Assembly: GCA_963710815.1 (NCBI GenBank)
Contig: CAVQCA010000041.1
Span: forward strand, 7,917-71,916
Direction: 5' to 3'
DNA: 64,000 nt
Origin: CAVQCA01 sp963710815
Lineage (GTDB): Bacteria > Pseudomonadota > Gammaproteobacteria > UBA9214
Both the position numbers and the translations under genes were made by a program. Positions 1-8,459 of the stretch are shown one piece after another (the stretch's first letter is position 1; each line of letters begins with the position of its first letter). The notes beneath the pieces were generated by a model. It saw nothing but the letters and a program-made list of their open reading frames with translations, did not search any database and was not told the DNA's origin.

Positions 1-801
1 AGGCACAGGATGCCGACCCTGTTTCGCGTGCACGGGGCGCCGGACGCGGAGAAAGTCGAGGAAGTGCGTGAGTTTCTCAAGGAGCTCGGACTGCCGCTGT
101 CGCGCAGCAAGAATCCGAAGGCCAAGGATTACGCCGACCTGCTGGCCAGGGTGCGTGGCCGCCCGGATGAGCATCTGATCAATACCGTGCTATTGCGCTC
201 GCTGCCGCGCGCCGAGTACAGCCCGCACAACATCGGCCATTTCGGACTGGCGCATGAAAAGTATCTGCACTTCACCTCGCCGATCCGGCGCTATCCGGAC
301 CTGCTGGTGCACCGCGCCATTCGTCATGTGCTGGCGGGCGGTAAAGCGGAGGATTTCGCCTACGACAACGCCAATATGCAGGTATTCGGCGATCAGTGTT
401 CTGTGACGGAACGGCGCGCCGATGATGCCACCCGCGATGCGGTCGACTGGCTGAAATGCGAATACATGCTCGACAAGATCGGCGAAACCTACCCGGGCAT
501 CATCAGCAGCGTGACCTCGTTCGGGATTTTCGTCGAATTGCAGGCGATCTATGTCGAGGGACTGGTGCATGTCACGGCGCTGGGCAATGACTATTACCGC
601 TACGACCCGGCCAGGCATCGCCTGCTCGGGGATCGTACCAACCAGATCTACCGCCTCGGCGATCTGATTACCGTCAAGGTCGTCCAGGTGAATCTCGACG
701 AGCGCAAGATCGACTTCGAACTGGTGCAGAAACAATCGGTCCTGGGCAAGCGCAGGGAACGGGGCAAGAGAAAATCCTCGTACCGCCGCAAGCGGCAATG
801 A
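1..801 (+). CDS. rnr: Ribonuclease R, C-terminal part
   Basis: 3'-5' exoribonuclease that degrades structured RNA in the cytoplasm. The reading frame is open from base 1, so only the last 266 codons are present and the start lies outside the window. The end of the catalytic RNB domain is visible, with HFTSPIRRYPDL followed by AERRADE-like TERRADDATRD. A C-terminal S1 RNA-binding domain follows (about codons 160-245, ISSVTSFGIFVEL to DERKIDFEL), then a short basic tail. The tail is much shorter than that of the E. coli enzyme. The gene precedes rlmB by about 50 bases, the usual gammaproteobacterial order. Confidence 0.95.
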   Translation, partial: RHRMPTLFRVHGAPDAEKVEEVREFLKELGLPLSRSKNPKAKDYADLLARVRGRPDEHLINTVLLRSLPRAEYSPHNIGHFGLAHEKYLHFTSPIRRYPDLLVHRAIRHVLAGGKAEDFAYDNANMQVFGDQCSVTERRADDATRDAVDWLKCEYMLDKIGETYPGIISSVTSFGIFVELQAIYVEGLVHVTALGNDYYRYDPARHRLLGDRTNQIYRLGDLITVKVVQVNLDERKIDFELVQKQSVLGKRRERGKRKSSYRRKRQ

Positions 802-853
802 TATCCCCGCGACGTCTCCCGCGGCGGCGCGCGCCCGCCGACGCTCATTGCGG

Positions 854-1606
854 ATGACCTCGGCGCATCACGCCTGCGGTCTTCATACGGTCGAGAGCCT
901 GCTGGCCGTGCATCCGCGGCAGGTGTGCGAAATCACCGTGGCCGCCGGCCGGCATGACCGGCGCCTGGCGGCGCTGGTCAGTGCGGCGGAAGCGTGCGGG
1001 ATTCCGGTGCGCCGGCTGCCCGCCAGGGAACTCGACCAGGTGTTGCCCGGTGTCCGTCACCAGGGGGTCATCGCGGTGCTGGTGGAGCCGCCGCAACAGG
1101 AAGACCTGGACGAGCAGGATCTGGAGGCGTTTCTCGCAGGCCTCGATGCACCGGCCTTCCTGCTGGTCCTGGACGGCGTCCAGGATCCGCACAACCTGGG
1201 CGCCTGCCTGCGTACCGCGGATGCGGCCGGGGTGCATGGCGTGATCGTGCCGCGCGACCGCGCCGCCGGGATCACCCCGGTGGTGCGCAAGGTCGCCAGC
1301 GGGGCAGCCGGGACGGTCCCGGTGTTCAGGGTCACGAACCTGGCGCGCTGCCTGCGATCGCTCAAGCAGGCCGGCGTGTGGATCCACGGCGCCGCCGATG
1401 ACGCCGTGACGACGCTTTTCGAGGCCGACCTGCGCGGCCCGCTGGCGCTGGTGCTGGGCGGGGAAGGGAAGGGACTGCGGCGCCTGACACGTGAACTCTG
1501 CGACTACCTGGTGGCGATTCCCATGGCCGGGCGGGTAGAGAGCCTCAACGTTTCCGTGGCGGCGGGCGTGCTGCTCTACGAAGCGCGCCGTCAGCGCGGC
1601 GGCTGA
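854..1606 (+). CDS. rlmB: 23S rRNA (guanosine-2'-O-)-methyltransferase RlmB
   Basis: SPOUT-family enzyme that 2'-O-methylates G2251 of 23S rRNA. The N-terminal substrate-binding part carries HHACGLHTVESLL. The SpoU catalytic region has LDGVQDPHNLGACLRTADA, then GGEGKGLRR and IPMAGRVESLNVSVA, the three TrmH-family motifs. About 250 residues, normal for the family. ATG at 854 is chosen because the homologous N-terminus begins there; an in-frame TTG lies two codons upstream. Probably co-transcribed with rnr. Confidence 0.95.
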   Translation: MTSAHHACGLHTVESLLAVHPRQVCEITVAAGRHDRRLAALVSAAEACGIPVRRLPARELDQVLPGVRHQGVIAVLVEPPQQEDLDEQDLEAFLAGLDAPAFLLVLDGVQDPHNLGACLRTADAAGVHGVIVPRDRAAGITPVVRKVASGAAGTVPVFRVTNLARCLRSLKQAGVWIHGAADDAVTTLFEADLRGPLALVLGGEGKGLRRLTRELCDYLVAIPMAGRVESLNVSVAAGVLLYEARRQRGG

Positions 1607-1626
1607 GGGTGTGGTGTTAAATACTA

Positions 1627-1762
1627 TTCAACGCAAAGACGCAAAGAACGCAAAGAAAAAACATAACTATTTCAAATACAACACCAGACAGGTCACGGAT
1701 GGTGGCAGTTATATGTTCTTGTTTTGTTATATTTATTTTTTCCTTTGCGTCTTTGCGTTGAA
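1627..1762 (+). repeat. Palindromic repeat, family A, copy 1
   Basis: Between rlmB and rpsF a perfect 20-bp inverted repeat (TTCAACGCAAAGACGCAAAG at 1627-1646, complement at 1743-1762) flanks an AT-rich centre. The same arms recur at 18748, 24171, 34911 and 37689. The rest of the 300-base gap holds no supported gene; a 94-codon frame there has no recognisable features. Confidence 0.8.
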
Positions 1763-1904
1763 TCCGGTGTTAAGTCTGCACGGCCGGCGAAGCAATTGCA
1801 TCCGCCGGGCGCCTCACGTAGAATCCGCCGGCTTACAACAAGCTGATTTTCAACTCCTTGCCTTTCGGCCTGTACGGAAGGCTGCCAATCCATAAGGGGT
1901 CTAC

Positions 1905-2336
1905 ATGAGACATTACGAAGTGGTGTTTCTGGTCCACCCGGACCAGAGCGAGCAGGTACCTGCCATGATCGAGCGCTATCGCGCGACCATCGAGTCCGGC
2001 GGCGGGGCGATCCATCGACTGGAAGACTGGGGGCGGCGTCAGCTCGCCTATCCGATCCAGAAAATGCACAAGGCGCATTATGTGATGATGAATATCGAGT
2101 GCGGCACCGCCACACTCGAGGAGCTGTCCAGCGCATTCCGATTCAATGACGCGGTGCTTCGCAACCTCATCATCGTCCGCAAGGAAGCCGTCACCGAACC
2201 TTCTCCGCTGGGTAAGAAGCCCGAGGAGCGTCGCGAGCGCAGTTCGCGCGATGAGGATAATGCCACCGCATCCGAGGATGAGGAAGGTGAAACGGAATCG
2301 GAAACGGAAGATACCGTCGCCGGGGACGAGGCATAA
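1905..2336 (+). CDS. rpsF: 30S ribosomal protein S6
   Basis: Small-subunit protein that pairs with S18 on the platform of the 30S subunit. MRHYEVVFLVHPDQSEQVP is the typical S6 start, and RLEDWGRRQLAYPIQKMHKAHY is the RNA-contacting region (quoted in parts). 143 codons, with an acidic Glu/Asp/Ser-rich C-terminal extension from about residue 105. ATG at 1905 has an AAGGGG ribosome site just upstream. First gene of the rpsF-rpsR-DUF2232-rplI cluster. Confidence 0.97.
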   Translation: MRHYEVVFLVHPDQSEQVPAMIERYRATIESGGGAIHRLEDWGRRQLAYPIQKMHKAHYVMMNIECGTATLEELSSAFRFNDAVLRNLIIVRKEAVTEPSPLGKKPEERRERSSRDEDNATASEDEEGETESETEDTVAGDEA

Positions 2337-2417
2337 TATTCGAGCCGCGGCTTGACCGGTCCGTTCCGCAATTCCTGACCTGTTCATACACCAGACACTG
2401 AAGAGAAGGTATACACC

Positions 2418-2642
2418 ATGGCCCGTTATTTCCGTCGTCGCAAGTTCTGCAAGTTCACCGCCGAGGGCATCGAAGAGATCGATTACAAGGACATCAATCT
2501 GCTGAGACAGTACATTACCGAGACCGGCAAGATTGTGCCCAGTCGCATCACTGGCACCAAGGCAAAATACCAGCGCCAGCTGGCGGTGGCCGTCAAGCGC
2601 GCCCGCTACCTTTCGCTGCTGCCTTATTGCGACGCGCACTGA
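2418..2642 (+). CDS. rpsR: 30S ribosomal protein S18
   Basis: 74-codon basic protein that binds 16S rRNA together with S6. The signature includes CKFTAEGIEEIDYKDINLLR and the RITGTKAKYQRQL segment. Length is normal for the family. The start has an AGAGAAGG ribosome site. It lies 81 bases after rpsF and is presumably in the same operon. Confidence 0.97.
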   Translation: MARYFRRRKFCKFTAEGIEEIDYKDINLLRQYITETGKIVPSRITGTKAKYQRQLAVAVKRARYLSLLPYCDAH

Positions 2643-2700
2643 CCGGTTAAATACGGCACAGCGCATTCACTGACTGTGTCCTGACCAGAGTGCTCACGGC

Positions 2701-3627
2701 ATGAAGGCACTGGCTGGTTTTATTGTCAGCGGACGCTATCAGGCGATCCTGGCGGCATCGCTCTGCGGGATACTCGCGTTCATGCTGCCGCCCTTCAGTA
2801 CGCTGACGAATTATCTGGGCGCGGCGGTCGTCTCGCTGGTCACGCTGCGTATCGGCGTATCGCAGGGGCTGCTGGTCCTGTCCGCCGCGAGCCTGGTCAC
2901 CCTGTTGTTTCACCAGCTCACGGGTGTACCGGTGGCGACGATCGCCGTCACGGTGCTGATGTTGTGGGTGCCATGCTGGCTGATCAGCGTGGTATTGCGG
3001 CGAACGGTGAATCTGGCATTCGCCATGTTCACGGCCGCCGCGTTCGGGGTCGTGGCGCTGGTCTCGGTCTATGCCGTGACGGGTGATCCGTCGCCGTGGT
3101 GGCATGAACACCTGAAGCTGCTCAGGTCGGCGTTCGAAGGCGCGGGGATGCTTCCCCATGGGGCTTCGGCGGATGCGTTGCTGGAGGAGCTTTCCCACCT
3201 GATGACGGGTGTGATCATCGCTTCACTGGTGCTGGGCACCCTGTGCAGTCTGCTGCTGGCGCGCTGGTGGCAGGCTCAGCTGGTGAATCCCGGTGGCTTG
3301 CACAGCGAGTTCTGCAGCCTGCGTTTCTGGCAATCGACGGGACTGATGCTGGTGGGCCTCATGCTCCTGTCGCAGGTCACCCGGGGACCGCCAGGCGACA
3401 TGGCCGCGCAAGCTGTCCTGGTCATGCTGGTGCCTTATCTGTTTGCCGGGCTGGCCGTGTTGCACGGGGTGGTCGCGCAACAGGGCCGCGGCAAGGGGTG
3501 GCTGATTGCGGTTTACGTACTGCTCGGCATCATTCCGCAGGTGGCGCTGTTGCTGGCCGGGCTTGGATTGGTCGATACCTGGGTTGATTTCCGCCGGCGT
3601 CTGGGCGGTAACAAGCCGGTACCATGA
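2701..3627 (+). CDS. DUF2232 (YybS-like) integral membrane protein
   Basis: 308-residue protein with about eight hydrophobic segments running nearly its whole length. One polar loop (about residues 128-160) carries DPSPWWHEHLKLL. A membrane protein of the DUF2232 type commonly sits between rpsR and rplI in gammaproteobacteria, and that position plus the membrane profile is the basis of the call. Biochemical function is unknown. There are 58 bases between rpsR and this ATG and 32 bases to rplI, so it is probably within the ribosomal protein operon. Confidence 0.75.
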   Translation: MKALAGFIVSGRYQAILAASLCGILAFMLPPFSTLTNYLGAAVVSLVTLRIGVSQGLLVLSAASLVTLLFHQLTGVPVATIAVTVLMLWVPCWLISVVLRRTVNLAFAMFTAAAFGVVALVSVYAVTGDPSPWWHEHLKLLRSAFEGAGMLPHGASADALLEELSHLMTGVIIASLVLGTLCSLLLARWWQAQLVNPGGLHSEFCSLRFWQSTGLMLVGLMLLSQVTRGPPGDMAAQAVLVMLVPYLFAGLAVLHGVVAQQGRGKGWLIAVYVLLGIIPQVALLLAGLGLVDTWVDFRRRLGGNKPVP

Positions 3628-3659
3628 TATGAAAGAGCATTTAGCTAGAGGTCGTCACG

Positions 3660-4115
3660 ATGGAAGTCATACTGCTTGAAAAGATCGAAAACCTGGGTGT
3701 CATGGGTGAGCGTGTCAGGGTGAAACCCGGTTATGGTCGGAATTACCTGATCCCGCAGGGCAAGGCGGCGGCGGCGACACCGGAGAACATCGCCGTGTTC
3801 GAGGCACGCCGCGCGGAACTGGAACAGAACGCGGCCGATGCGCTCACCAGGGCGCTGGCGCGCCGGGACCAGTTGGCGGATCTGGTCATCCGGCTGACGG
3901 CGAAGGCCGGCGACGAGGGCAAGCTGTTCGGATCGGTCGGTAGCGCGGATATCGAACACGCCGTCACCGAGCTCGGCGTCAACATCGAACGCCACGAGAT
4001 CCGTCTGCCCAATGGTCCGTTGCGCCTGGTGGGGGAGCATCTGGTGCAGCTGCATCTGCACAGTGACGTCAATGCTGAATTACAGGTTGTCGTCGAAGCC
4101 GAGTCACAGGGATAA
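3660..4115 (+). CDS. rplI: 50S ribosomal protein L9
   Basis: Large-subunit protein near the L1 stalk. It starts with MEVILLEKIENLGVMGERV, followed by the PGYGRNYLIPQGKA motif that binds 23S rRNA. A long connecting helix (about residues 40-75) leads to a C-terminal domain with KLFGSVGSADI. 151 residues, normal length. A short GAGGTCGTC-like ribosome site precedes the ATG. Confidence 0.97.
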   Translation: MEVILLEKIENLGVMGERVRVKPGYGRNYLIPQGKAAAATPENIAVFEARRAELEQNAADALTRALARRDQLADLVIRLTAKAGDEGKLFGSVGSADIEHAVTELGVNIERHEIRLPNGPLRLVGEHLVQLHLHSDVNAELQVVVEAESQG

Positions 4116-4131
4116 CCGCTCCGCACATGGT

Positions 4132-4175
4132 GTGCTCCGCGACACCCGGACGTCCTGTCCATCGTCGCGGAGCAC
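4132..4175 (+). terminator. 12-bp hairpin after rplI
   Basis: GTGCTCCGCGAC (4132-4143) pairs perfectly with GTCGCGGAGCAC (4164-4175) across a 20-nt loop, starting 17 bases after the rplI stop. No run of T follows, so it could be an atypical terminator, an mRNA end stabiliser or a single repeat copy. Confidence 0.35.
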
Positions 4176-4340
4176 CGTCGTGATGCACGATCAGGTGCAT
4201 GCCCGGGCGGGGCGGAATTAAAAATCCTGAACGCATAAAGCAACCGGGATTACAAGATGTTCTTTGACGAATGAATGTGCTATTAATGCGCCGGGGATTG
4301 CAGTACCACTTCACACGCATAAATAAATAACACACATTCA

Positions 4341-5738
4341 ATGGCTGAATCGCTACGTTCCGCTGATGTAGTCCGTGCCGACACCGAAGTCCTGAAGGTA
4401 CCGCCGCATTCGCTGCAGGCGGAACAGGCCGTTCTGGGTGGATTGATGCTCGATAACACCGCCTGGGACAAGGTGGCCGACCATGTGGTCGAAGAGGATT
4501 TCTACCGCCGCGATCACCGCCTGATATTCCGCGCCATCGCAGAGCTGGCGCAACGCAACAGCCCGTTTGATGCCGTTACCCTCTCGGAATGGCTCGGGCA
4601 GAACAGGCTGCTGGATGACGTGGGCGGGTTGTCCACTCTCGGCGTCCTGGTGCAGGACACGCCGAGCGCGGCGAACATCCAGGCCTATGCGGACATCGTC
4701 CGCGAGCATTCCGTCCTGCGACAGTTGATCGCCGTCGGCAACGAGATCGCCGGCAGCGCCTTCGTCACCGAAGGCCGCAGTTCGGGCGAGCTGCTGGAAC
4801 ATGCCGAGCAGCGGGTCTTCCAGATTGCCGAGCGTGGCAAGCGCGGGCAGCGCGGCTTTCGCAGCATACGCAGCCTGCTCGGCGCGGCCGTTGACCGCAT
4901 CGACAAGCTGTTCCAGCAGGATGAGCCGCTTACCGGTGTATCAACCGGCTTTGCCGACCTCGACGAGATGACGGCCGGATTGCAGCCCTCCGACCTGATC
5001 ATCGTGGCCGGGCGGCCCTCCATGGGCAAGACCACCCTGGCGATGAACTTCGCCGAGAATGCCGCCATCCGGCACAAGGTGCCGGTGGCGATCTTCAGCA
5101 TGGAAATGCCGGGCGAACAACTCGCCCTGCGCATGATGTCCTCGCTGGGCCACATCGACCAGCACAAGATCCGCACCGGTAAACTGGACGACGATGACTG
5201 GCCGCGCCTGACCTCGGCGGTCAGCCTGCTGGATTCCGCGCCGCTGTTCATCGACGACACACCGGCCCTGTCGCCGACCGAGATGCGCGCGCGCGCGCGG
5301 CGACTCAAGCGCGAACACGACATCGGCATGGTCGTCATCGATTACCTGCAGCTCATGCAGGTTCCCGGGACGCGTGAGAACCGGACCACGGAAATCTCGG
5401 AGATATCGCGCAACCTCAAGGCGCTGGCCAAGGAGCTGGAAGTGCCGGTGGTGGCGCTCTCGCAGCTCAATCGCGGTCTCGAGCAACGCACCGACAAGCG
5501 CCCCGTCATGTCCGACCTGCGCGAATCCGGAGCCATCGAGCAGGATGCCGATCTCATCCTGTTCATCTACCGCGACGAGGTCTACCACGAGGACAGCCCG
5601 CACAAGGGCAAGGCCGAGATCATCATCGGCAAGCAGCGCAACGGTCCCATCGGCACGCGGGTGCTTACCTTCCGCGGCCAGTTCACCCGGTTCGAGAATT
5701 TCGCCGACGATGTCTATAGCGGCGGTGAGTTTGGATGA
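4341..5738 (+). CDS. dnaB: Replicative DNA helicase DnaB
   Basis: Hexameric 5'-3' helicase that unwinds DNA at the replication fork. The N-terminal domain (about residues 20-125) begins at PPHSLQAEQAVLGGLML. The RecA-like ATPase has Walker A GRPSMGKTT (about residue 228), Walker B VVIDYLQLM and the arginine-finger region KQRNGPIGT. 465 residues, as expected. The stop codon overlaps the alr start (ATGA), implying translational coupling. Confidence 0.97.
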   Translation: MAESLRSADVVRADTEVLKVPPHSLQAEQAVLGGLMLDNTAWDKVADHVVEEDFYRRDHRLIFRAIAELAQRNSPFDAVTLSEWLGQNRLLDDVGGLSTLGVLVQDTPSAANIQAYADIVREHSVLRQLIAVGNEIAGSAFVTEGRSSGELLEHAEQRVFQIAERGKRGQRGFRSIRSLLGAAVDRIDKLFQQDEPLTGVSTGFADLDEMTAGLQPSDLIIVAGRPSMGKTTLAMNFAENAAIRHKVPVAIFSMEMPGEQLALRMMSSLGHIDQHKIRTGKLDDDDWPRLTSAVSLLDSAPLFIDDTPALSPTEMRARARRLKREHDIGMVVIDYLQLMQVPGTRENRTTEISEISRNLKALAKELEVPVVALSQLNRGLEQRTDKRPVMSDLRESGAIEQDADLILFIYRDEVYHEDSPHKGKAEIIIGKQRNGPIGTRVLTFRGQFTRFENFADDVYSGGEFG

Positions 5739-6811
5739 CGCGCCCCGTGCGGGCGCGCATCGACCTGCCGGCCCTCCAGCATAACTTCGAACGCGTCAGG
5801 CAATGCGCGCCGGCCAGCCGCGTCATGGCCATCGTCAAGGCGCATGCCTACGGCCACGGGCTGCTCAACGCCGCGCGAGCCCTTCCGGGGGCCGATGCCT
5901 TCGGCGTGGTCTCCATGGACGAGGCGATCTCGCTGCGCGAGGCAGGTTTCGACCGGCGTATCGTGCTGCTGGAAGGACTCTACGGGCCGGATGAGGCCGG
6001 CCTGGCCGGCGGTTTCCGCGTGGACATCGTCATACACAACACCGGCCAGATAGACCTTCTGGAACGGGCCCGGTCCGGACGGCCGCTGGACGTCTGGCTC
6101 AAGATAGACACCGGCATGCACCGGCTGGGCTTCGACCCGCAAGTCGTCCCTGCGGTAGTGGATCGCCTGCACCGTATCGGGCGGGTGGCGCGTATCCGCT
6201 TTCTCTCGCATTTCTGCTGCGCCGATGACACAGACAATGACTGTACCCTGCGGCAGTGCCGGCGTTTCCTGCAAACGATGGAGGGCATGGAGGGAGAGCG
6301 CTCGCTCGCCAATTCCGCCGCCGTGCTGGCCTGGCCCGATACCCACCTCGAATGGGTACGTCCCGGCATCATGCTCTATGGCAGTTCGCCGTTGTCGCAC
6401 AAATCCGCCGCTGGTCTCGGCCTGCGGCCGGTGATGACGCTGGCGACGCAATTGATCGCCGTGGCGCAGCGCCGCCAGGGCGATCCCGTGGGTTACGGCG
6501 CGGCCTGGGTGTGTCCGGAGGCGATGCCCGTCGGTATCGCGGCGATCGGCTACGGGGACGGTTACCCGCGCCATGCCCCGTCCGGGACCCCGGTACTGGT
6601 CAACGGCCGGCGGGCGGCACTGGCCGGGCGCGTTTCCATGGGCATGATCGGCATCGATCTGCGGGGGCATCCCGGGGCGCGTGTCGGTGATCCCGTCATC
6701 CTGTGGGGCGAGGGTCTTTCCGTCGATGAAGTCGCGACGGCGGCGGGGACGATTTCCTATGAACTGTTCTGCGGTGTGAGCAGCCGGGTGAAGTTCGACT
6801 ATGTCGAGTGA
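5735..6811 (+). CDS. alr: Alanine racemase, biosynthetic
   Basis: PLP enzyme that interconverts L- and D-alanine for peptidoglycan. The PLP lysine lies in AIVKAHAYGHG (about residue 33). The catalytic tyrosine of the second half is in AAIGYGDGYPRHAP, and the C-terminal domain has GRVSMGMIGIDL. 358 residues, normal. The ATG overlaps the dnaB stop by four bases. The dnaB-alr order is common in gammaproteobacteria. Confidence 0.96.
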   Translation: MTRPVRARIDLPALQHNFERVRQCAPASRVMAIVKAHAYGHGLLNAARALPGADAFGVVSMDEAISLREAGFDRRIVLLEGLYGPDEAGLAGGFRVDIVIHNTGQIDLLERARSGRPLDVWLKIDTGMHRLGFDPQVVPAVVDRLHRIGRVARIRFLSHFCCADDTDNDCTLRQCRRFLQTMEGMEGERSLANSAAVLAWPDTHLEWVRPGIMLYGSSPLSHKSAAGLGLRPVMTLATQLIAVAQRRQGDPVGYGAAWVCPEAMPVGIAAIGYGDGYPRHAPSGTPVLVNGRRAALAGRVSMGMIGIDLRGHPGARVGDPVILWGEGLSVDEVATAAGTISYELFCGVSSRVKFDYVE

Positions 6812-6841
6812 TCCCGCGCGGGGACGACCGACGAACCTCAG

Positions 6842-6984
6842 GTAGGGTGGAACGCGGAGCGGTTCCGCCAAAGCCATCCGGCCGGTACATCACCCGACAC
6901 GATCGGTGGAACCCGCGGTGCGGTTCCACCCTGCGATGATACGGCAGCGTGTAGGGCGGAACGCGGAGCGGTTCCGCCAAAGCC
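6842..6984 (+). repeat. Three tandem or inverted REP-like units (family C)
   Basis: In the alr-radA gap, the unit GTAGGGTGGAACGCGGAGCG, continuing GTTCCGCCAAAGCC, occurs at 6842-6875. It occurs again with one change at 6951-6984. A related unit in inverted orientation lies at 6904-6931. Each unit is internally palindromic (GGAACGCGGAGCGGTTCC). They resemble dispersed extragenic repeats of proteobacteria. No gene is visible between 6812 and 7088. Confidence 0.75.
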
Positions 6985-7088
6985 GTCCGCTCCTGGCATC
7001 CGACCCACAATCTTGAGACGGGTCCTACGAAACGGCCGGTGATTCCTGTAAGGTCTGATGACAACAGACGGTTGAACGGATTGGACAG

Positions 7089-8459
7089 ATGGCGAAGACC
7101 AAAGCAGCCTATGCATGCAGCGCCTGCGGTGCACAGTTTCCCCAGTGGGCCGGCCAGTGTGGCGACTGCGGCGCCTGGAACACGCTATCCGAGGTGAGCG
7201 CCATGGCGCCCCAGCGCGCCGGACGCTTCGCCGGCTACAGTGGTGACGGCGGCGTCACGGTGACCCGCCTCTCGTCGGTCAGGCCGGATGCCCACACCCG
7301 ATCCTCGGTCGGCCTGCTGGAGCTCGATCGTGTTCTGGGCGGCGGCCTGGTCGCGGGGTCGGTGGTGCTGATCGGAGGCGACCCGGGAATCGGCAAGTCC
7401 ACGCTGCTGCTGCAGGTGCTCTCGACCCTGTCCACCGGCCTGAGCCCGCTCTACGTGACGGGCGAGGAATCGCCGCAACAGATCTCGCTGCGCGCCGCCC
7501 GTCTCGGCATCCGCGGCGAGAACGTGCAGCTCATCTCGGAGACCTGCGTGGAACGCATCATCGAGACGGCGCACCGGGAGCGTCCACAGGTCATGGTGCT
7601 CGATTCCATCCAGACACTCTATACCGAGACCCTGCAATCGGCGCCGGGTTCGGTTGCCCAGGTTCGTGAAAGTGCCGCACAACTGGTCCGTCTCGCCAAA
7701 CAGACCGGCATCGCCATGTTCCTGGTCGGGCATGTGACCAAGGAAGGCGCGCTGGCCGGACCACGGGTGCTCGAGCACATGGTGGACACGGTGCTGTATT
7801 TCGAGGGTGATCCGGGAGACCGCTACCGGATCCTGCGCGCCGTCAAGAACCGTTTCGGCGCCGTCAATGAAATCGGGGTGTTCGCCATGACCGAGGGGGG
7901 GCTGCGGGAGGTGCGCAACCCCTCCGCCATCTTCCTGTCACGGCATCCGGAGGCGGTGCCCGGCAGCGTGGTGATGGCGACCTGGGAGGGCACCCGCCCA
8001 CTGCTGGTGGAGGTCCAGGCGCTGGTGGACCGGAGCCAGCTCGGCAACCCGCGGCGCGTCACCCTGGGTATGGAGCAGAATCGCCTTTCCATGCTGCTCG
8101 CGGTGCTGCATCGCCACGGTGGCCTGCTCACCGGCGATCAGGATGTCTTCGTCAATGTCGTCGGCGGGGTGCGTGTCTGTGAAACCGCGGCTGATGTCGC
8201 CGTGCTGCTGGCGGTGGCTTCCAGTTTGCGCAACAAGGCCCTGCCCGTTGATCTGGTCGTATTCGGTGAGATCGGTCTCTCCGGCGAACTCAGGCCCGTA
8301 CCGAACGGGCGGGATCGCCTGCAGGAGGCGGCCAAGCACGGCCTTCACCGTGCCATCATCCCCCTTGCCAACAAGCCGAAACAGCCGGTCCAGGGCCTGG
8401 AGGTGACGGCGGTCGAACGTATCGCGCAGGTGCTGGACGTCTTCTCAGGCGATATCTGA
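7089..8459 (+). CDS. radA: DNA repair protein RadA
   Basis: RecA-like ATPase that drives branch migration in recombinational repair. An N-terminal four-cysteine zinc finger (CSACGAQFPQWAGQCGDC) is followed by Walker A GGDPGIGKST (about residue 97). The RadA-specific KNRFG motif is present, and a Lon-protease-like C-terminal domain runs from about residue 290 (GGVRVCETAADVAVLLA). 456 residues, normal. The 3' end overlaps the convergent FHA-PilZ gene by 15 bases. Confidence 0.97.
   Translation: MAKTKAAYACSACGAQFPQWAGQCGDCGAWNTLSEVSAMAPQRAGRFAGYSGDGGVTVTRLSSVRPDAHTRSSVGLLELDRVLGGGLVAGSVVLIGGDPGIGKSTLLLQVLSTLSTGLSPLYVTGEESPQQISLRAARLGIRGENVQLISETCVERIIETAHRERPQVMVLDSIQTLYTETLQSAPGSVAQVRESAAQLVRLAKQTGIAMFLVGHVTKEGALAGPRVLEHMVDTVLYFEGDPGDRYRILRAVKNRFGAVNEIGVFAMTEGGLREVRNPSAIFLSRHPEAVPGSVVMATWEGTRPLLVEVQALVDRSQLGNPRRVTLGMEQNRLSMLLAVLHRHGGLLTGDQDVFVNVVGGVRVCETAADVAVLLAVASSLRNKALPVDLVVFGEIGLSGELRPVPNGRDRLQEAAKHGLHRAIIPLANKPKQPVQGLEVTAVERIAQVLDVFSGDI

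Noticed and set aside
1611..1895. 94-codon frame between rlmB and rpsF
   Set aside because: It is made mostly of repeat A and AT-rich sequence and shows no protein-like pattern.
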